The notes under the pieces are model-generated. The model was not told where the DNA came from, searched no databases, and worked only from the letters and a program-made list of their open reading frames with translations. A DNA stretch of 51,781 nt, taken from contig DASYUM010000311.1 of the NCBI GenBank assembly GCA_036001225.1, positions 1-51,781 on the forward strand, read 5' to 3'. The position numbers were made by a program, and so were the translations under genes. Positions 49,860 to 51,781 of the stretch are shown here, in pieces (the first letter of the stretch is position 1; each line of letters starts with the position of its first letter). Source of the DNA: DASYUM01 sp036001225 (GTDB lineage: Bacteria > Methylomirabilota > Methylomirabilia > Rokubacteriales > DASRDR01).

Positions 49860-49910
49860 ATAAAACTCGTGATGTCAACATTTCTCTCGAATTATTTCCA
49901 GGTTGATGAG

Positions 49911-50007
49911 GAGTCGTTCCACTCGGCGAGGTCCCACCGGCCGAAGAGGATCTTGTCCCGCGCGCCGTCGCCCGAACAGGAGGAGGACGAGGAGAAGGAT
50001 CCCGTCC
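49911..50007 (-). pseudogene. Duplicated, internally deleted fragment of the GT39-like gene
   Basis: 49911-49970 is about 92 percent identical to 48932-48991, and 49971-50007 continues with sequence like 49077-49113, so 84-85 bp (28 codons) are missing. It still reads ARDKILFGRWDLAEWND, against ARNKILFGRWDLDEWND in the intact gene. The small-gene paralogue lies between the intact gene and the fragment. Confidence 0.7.
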
Positions 50008-50027
50008 GTCCCGGCGCGCGACGACTA

Positions 50028-50208
50028 GTGCGGGTCCAATTAACTTCGCCTAACGTCGTCCTCGGTCGTCGGCGGCCCTCAACTTCAGGTGGCGCGCCCC
50101 GGACGGCGGGGCCCCAGCCCCGCGACGTCCGGTGGCGCGCGTGCGCGGCATACGCCTCGGGCCGCCTCCTCCCTGCGTCCTCGCTATGCTCGTTACTTGG
50201 CCCCGCAC
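50028..50208. repeat. Structured repeat A, copy 3, interrupted by element B
   Basis: Inverted copy of repeat A. Removing 57 bp (50084-50140) restores exactly 124 bp. The arms, GTGCGGGTCCAATTAAC and GTTACTTGGCCCCGCAC, differ fully in sequence from the other two copies yet still pair. The TAA stop of the P-domain gene lies in the right arm. Confidence 0.78.
50084..50140. mobile_element. Palindromic element B nested in repeat A copy 3
   Basis: GGCGCGCC-CCGGACG-GCGGGGC-ccca-GCCCCGC-GA-CGTCCGG-T-GGCGCGC. 57 bp placed after CCTCAAC of repeat A with no loss of flanking repeat sequence. Confidence 0.75.
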
Positions 50209-50987
50209 CTGCGGTCGTCGTCCGATTCGCTCCAATTCGTTGGAACGGCACTAGCGGAGCTCGGGCCGCGGCCCGGTACTACGCCGAAGGTTACTGCCAT
50301 GTCGATTCGAGTGTAGGCTTGCGAGAGCGACTCCCGGCGTAGTTCGGATGCCGCGCCGGGGGGCTCCGCCGGCGGGGTCGCGGCGAGCCGCGGGTCCGGC
50401 ACCGGTGGCCCGCCGTCGGCTCGGGTCTGGGTCTGGATGGTGAGGCTCCAGCCGCCGGCGATGCGCCCCTCGTGTCCGGCCTCGTCGTCGTGCACGAACA
50501 GGCGCCAGACCCCGTTGGGGTCCGTGCCATTGAAGACGGACAGCCGCGTCACGTAGGGCCCGGCCGGCGCCGGAGGCGGGAAGTGGTCGCTCGCGCTGTC
50601 CACGTTGACCGGCTTGGCGGTCCCCGACAGCAGCGCCCCGTCCGCGCTCACCCGACTGCCGAAGTCGTCGAACGTCACGGTGACCTGGCCGTTCGCCGGG
50701 GTGGCGCAGCAGTCGGAGAGGAGCAGGACGGCCTGACCCCGAGGGCCGACCAGGAGAACGTCGAGGTCGGCCGGACGGGTGTGGCTGAGGCCGATCAGGG
50801 TCACCGTCACCTTGACCACCTGCCCGGCGAGGCCCGACACCGTGATCGCCGATGGATACGGTGTCGCAGCGCCCGCCCCGGGAACGGCGATGCCGGTCGG
50901 GTTGGTGAACGAGGTTGGTCCGCTGGCCGCGTGCGCAGCCAGCGGGATGCCAGCCAGCAGGACGAGGACCAGCGCGGAGCGGTTCAC
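50193..50987 (-). CDS. Secreted protein with proprotein-convertase P-like domain
   Basis: 264 residues. Signal peptide MNRSALVLVLLAGIPLAAHA. The domain (about 25-190) has SHTRPADLDVLLVGPRGQAV, VTFDDFGS, YVTRLSVFNGTDPNGVWRLF and VHDDEAGHEGRIAGGWSLTI, a beta-jelly-roll typical of P domains attached to subtilases and found alone in some bacteria. There is no protease domain. Past residue 190 the tail runs into repeat A, reading ...TNWSESDDDRRCGAK, and stops in the repeat arm; the original stop may have been lost. Probably a calcium-binding surface or matrix protein. Confidence 0.82.
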   Translation of the reverse strand: MNRSALVLVLLAGIPLAAHAASGPTSFTNPTGIAVPGAGAATPYPSAITVSGLAGQVVKVTVTLIGLSHTRPADLDVLLVGPRGQAVLLLSDCCATPANGQVTVTFDDFGSRVSADGALLSGTAKPVNVDSASDHFPPPAPAGPYVTRLSVFNGTDPNGVWRLFVHDDEAGHEGRIAGGWSLTIQTQTRADGGPPVPDPRLAATPPAEPPGAASELRRESLSQAYTRIDMAVTFGVVPGRGPSSASAVPTNWSESDDDRRCGAK

Positions 50988-50996
50988 TGGGGCCTT

Positions 50997-51025
50997 ACGT
51001 TACGAGAGCGTCCGCGCCGGGTCAA
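50997..51025 (-). promoter_or_regulatory. Sigma-70-type promoter of the P-domain gene
   Basis: Minus strand TTGACC, 17-bp spacer, TAACGT (51002-50997), 9 nt before the GTG at 50987. Confidence 0.4.
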
Positions 51026-51034
51026 GCCGCGGAC
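51010..51034 (-). terminator. Hairpin after the HNH gene
   Basis: GTCCGCG-ccgggtcaagc-CGCGGAC, a perfect 7-bp stem 44 nt beyond the HNH stop and overlapping the P-domain promoter. Confidence 0.35.
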
Positions 51035-51077
51035 CCGTCAGGTAGTGCCTCAGTTTGGGAGTAAGTACCGGGGCCGG

Positions 51078-51689
51078 TCACTGACCCGCGGGGTGCAGCA
51101 CCCCGATCGCCCAGCCGAGGTCGAGGCGCTCGCCGAGCCAGCTCGGGCATGCCGTCCGCCCGTCGATCGCGAGGCCGCGCGCCCGGTGGGCCGCGACCAG
51201 CCCATCAGTCGGGTCATGCGGGACCGCCGGCGGCGCCGGCACGGCGGGAATCGGCCGCCCGGTCGGCGTGCTGAAGGCGAGCGTGCCCTCGGCGTCGCGC
51301 TCGACGCGGTAGCCCTCCTCGTGGATGGCCCGATGATGGCGCCGGCAGAGGAGGGTGAGGTTGTCCAGCCGGGTCGGGCCGCCGTTCGCCCAGTGGTGGA
51401 AGTGCGCGCCTCCGGGCGTCGCGGGGCTGGGGCCCCGCCGCCCGGGGCGCGCGAACCCGATGTGATGCCCCTGGCCGTGGCGCACCCCGCAGCCCGGGAA
51501 CCGGCAGCCGCGGTCCCGGGCCTGGAGGGCCCGGCGGAGCCCCGGCGGGATCGTCCGCGTCCGCTGGCCCACATCGAGCCCGTCGCCGTCTTTGTCGTGG
51601 CGCATGACCACCCGGGTCGCGTCACAGGCCAGTCGCCGGGACGTTTCCGCGGAACTCAACATGTGGCTCTCGCCACTCCCCGTCGCCAT
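51078..51689 (-). CDS. HNH endonuclease (DUF222/HNH type) with in-frame palindromic insertion
   Basis: 203 residues from ATG 51689; the frame stays open to the window end, so this may be the C-terminal part of the usual 400-residue DUF222-HNH protein. AETSRRLACDATRVVMRHD and RTIPPGLRRALQARDRGC lead to the zinc/HNH core CRFPGCGVRHGQGHH, then ANGGPTRLDNLTLLCRRHHR. Relatives read GHHIxHWA; here 21 residues (GFARPGRRGPSPATPGGAHF plus H) stand where one is expected, and their DNA is element B. Catalytic His, Asn and His all remain, but the ββα-metal loop is extended. The C-terminus WLGERLDLGWAIGVLHPAGQ is normal for the family. Confidence 0.85.
   Translation of the reverse strand: MATGSGESHMLSSAETSRRLACDATRVVMRHDKDGDGLDVGQRTRTIPPGLRRALQARDRGCRFPGCGVRHGQGHHIGFARPGRRGPSPATPGGAHFHHWANGGPTRLDNLTLLCRRHHRAIHEEGYRVERDAEGTLAFSTPTGRPIPAVPAPPAVPHDPTDGLVAAHRARGLAIDGRTACPSWLGERLDLGWAIGVLHPAGQ
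51396..51458. mobile_element. Palindromic element B inserted in frame in the HNH gene
   Basis: On the coding strand GCGCGCC-CCGGGCG-GCGGGGC-ccca-GCCCCGC-GA-CGCCCGG-A-GGCGCGC. Compared with the 50084 copy the A-T pair in the second stem is G-C here, so pairing is kept. Adds 20 codons with no stop. Confidence 0.75.
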
Positions 51690-51781
51690 GAAACTGGGTA
51701 TGATCGCGCCGGGGAGGATCCAAAGGTCGCTGGCGTTACTGGTGTCGGCCGAGCCCGGCGCGGAACCTGACCTGGGGCGTC

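Noticed and set aside
1..51781. CRISPR arrays, tRNA or rRNA genes, insertion-sequence transposases, exosortase
   Set aside because: No regularly spaced repeats, no tRNA/rRNA-like sequence, no transposase motifs and no exosortase signature were seen on either strand.

Overview
The window is high-GC bacterial DNA, densely packed with genes for cell-surface polysaccharide synthesis. Start codons frequently overlap the preceding stop (GTGA, ATGA, TGATG) and the few AT-rich patches are promoters. There are no rRNA or tRNA genes and no CRISPR array. Gene content and protein style fit an uncultured soil or groundwater lineage such as Rokubacteria/Methylomirabilota, but that placement is an inference from style only.

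Layout. 1-534 is the 3' end of a GH9 glycosidase. 679-4604 (minus) is an operon of O-antigen ligase/polymerase, receiver-domain protein, FemAB-like acyltransferase and polysaccharide deacetylase. 4605-4860 is a divergent regulatory region with two good sigma-54 (-24/-12) promoters and a dyad between them. 4861-17297 (plus) is an exopolysaccharide operon: outer-membrane export lipoprotein, Wzc-like co-polymerase/tyrosine kinase, GT2, polyprenyl-P sugar transferase, WecG/TagA transferase fused to a STAS-like domain, two more STAS proteins, an NDP-sugar pyrophosphorylase with a degenerate sugar-transferase tail, then a GAF-histidine kinase and an NtrC-type sigma-54 activator. 17353-24567 (minus) is a lipid-linked glycan operon: GT2-methyltransferase fusion, flippase-like protein, GT2, GT39-like protein, GT2, MraY/WecA-type initiator. 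24647-30832 carries members and relics of a fused MFS/spermidine-synthase-like family around a NarL-type two-component pair. 30971-39471 holds three SGNH hydrolases, a second flippase-like protein, a GT2 and a PD40 protein. 39671-49114 (minus) is a third glycan operon. The right end holds a P-domain secreted protein and an HNH endonuclease.

Working together, the 4.8-17 kb operon looks like a Wzx/Wzy-type exopolysaccharide system whose own NtrC-type regulator probably fires the two divergent sigma-54 promoters. The minus-strand operons look like polyprenyl-phosphate-sugar pathways that decorate glycans outside the membrane.

The most unusual material is non-coding. A ~57-62 bp palindromic element (B) occurs three times: nested inside another repeat, inside a second repeat whose B-free paralogue lies 11 kb away, and in frame inside the catalytic motif of the HNH gene. 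A second ~124 bp structured repeat (A) occurs three times, each ending at a stop codon. Two paralogous small proteins of unknown function lie just upstream of glycosyltransferase genes, next to broken genes.
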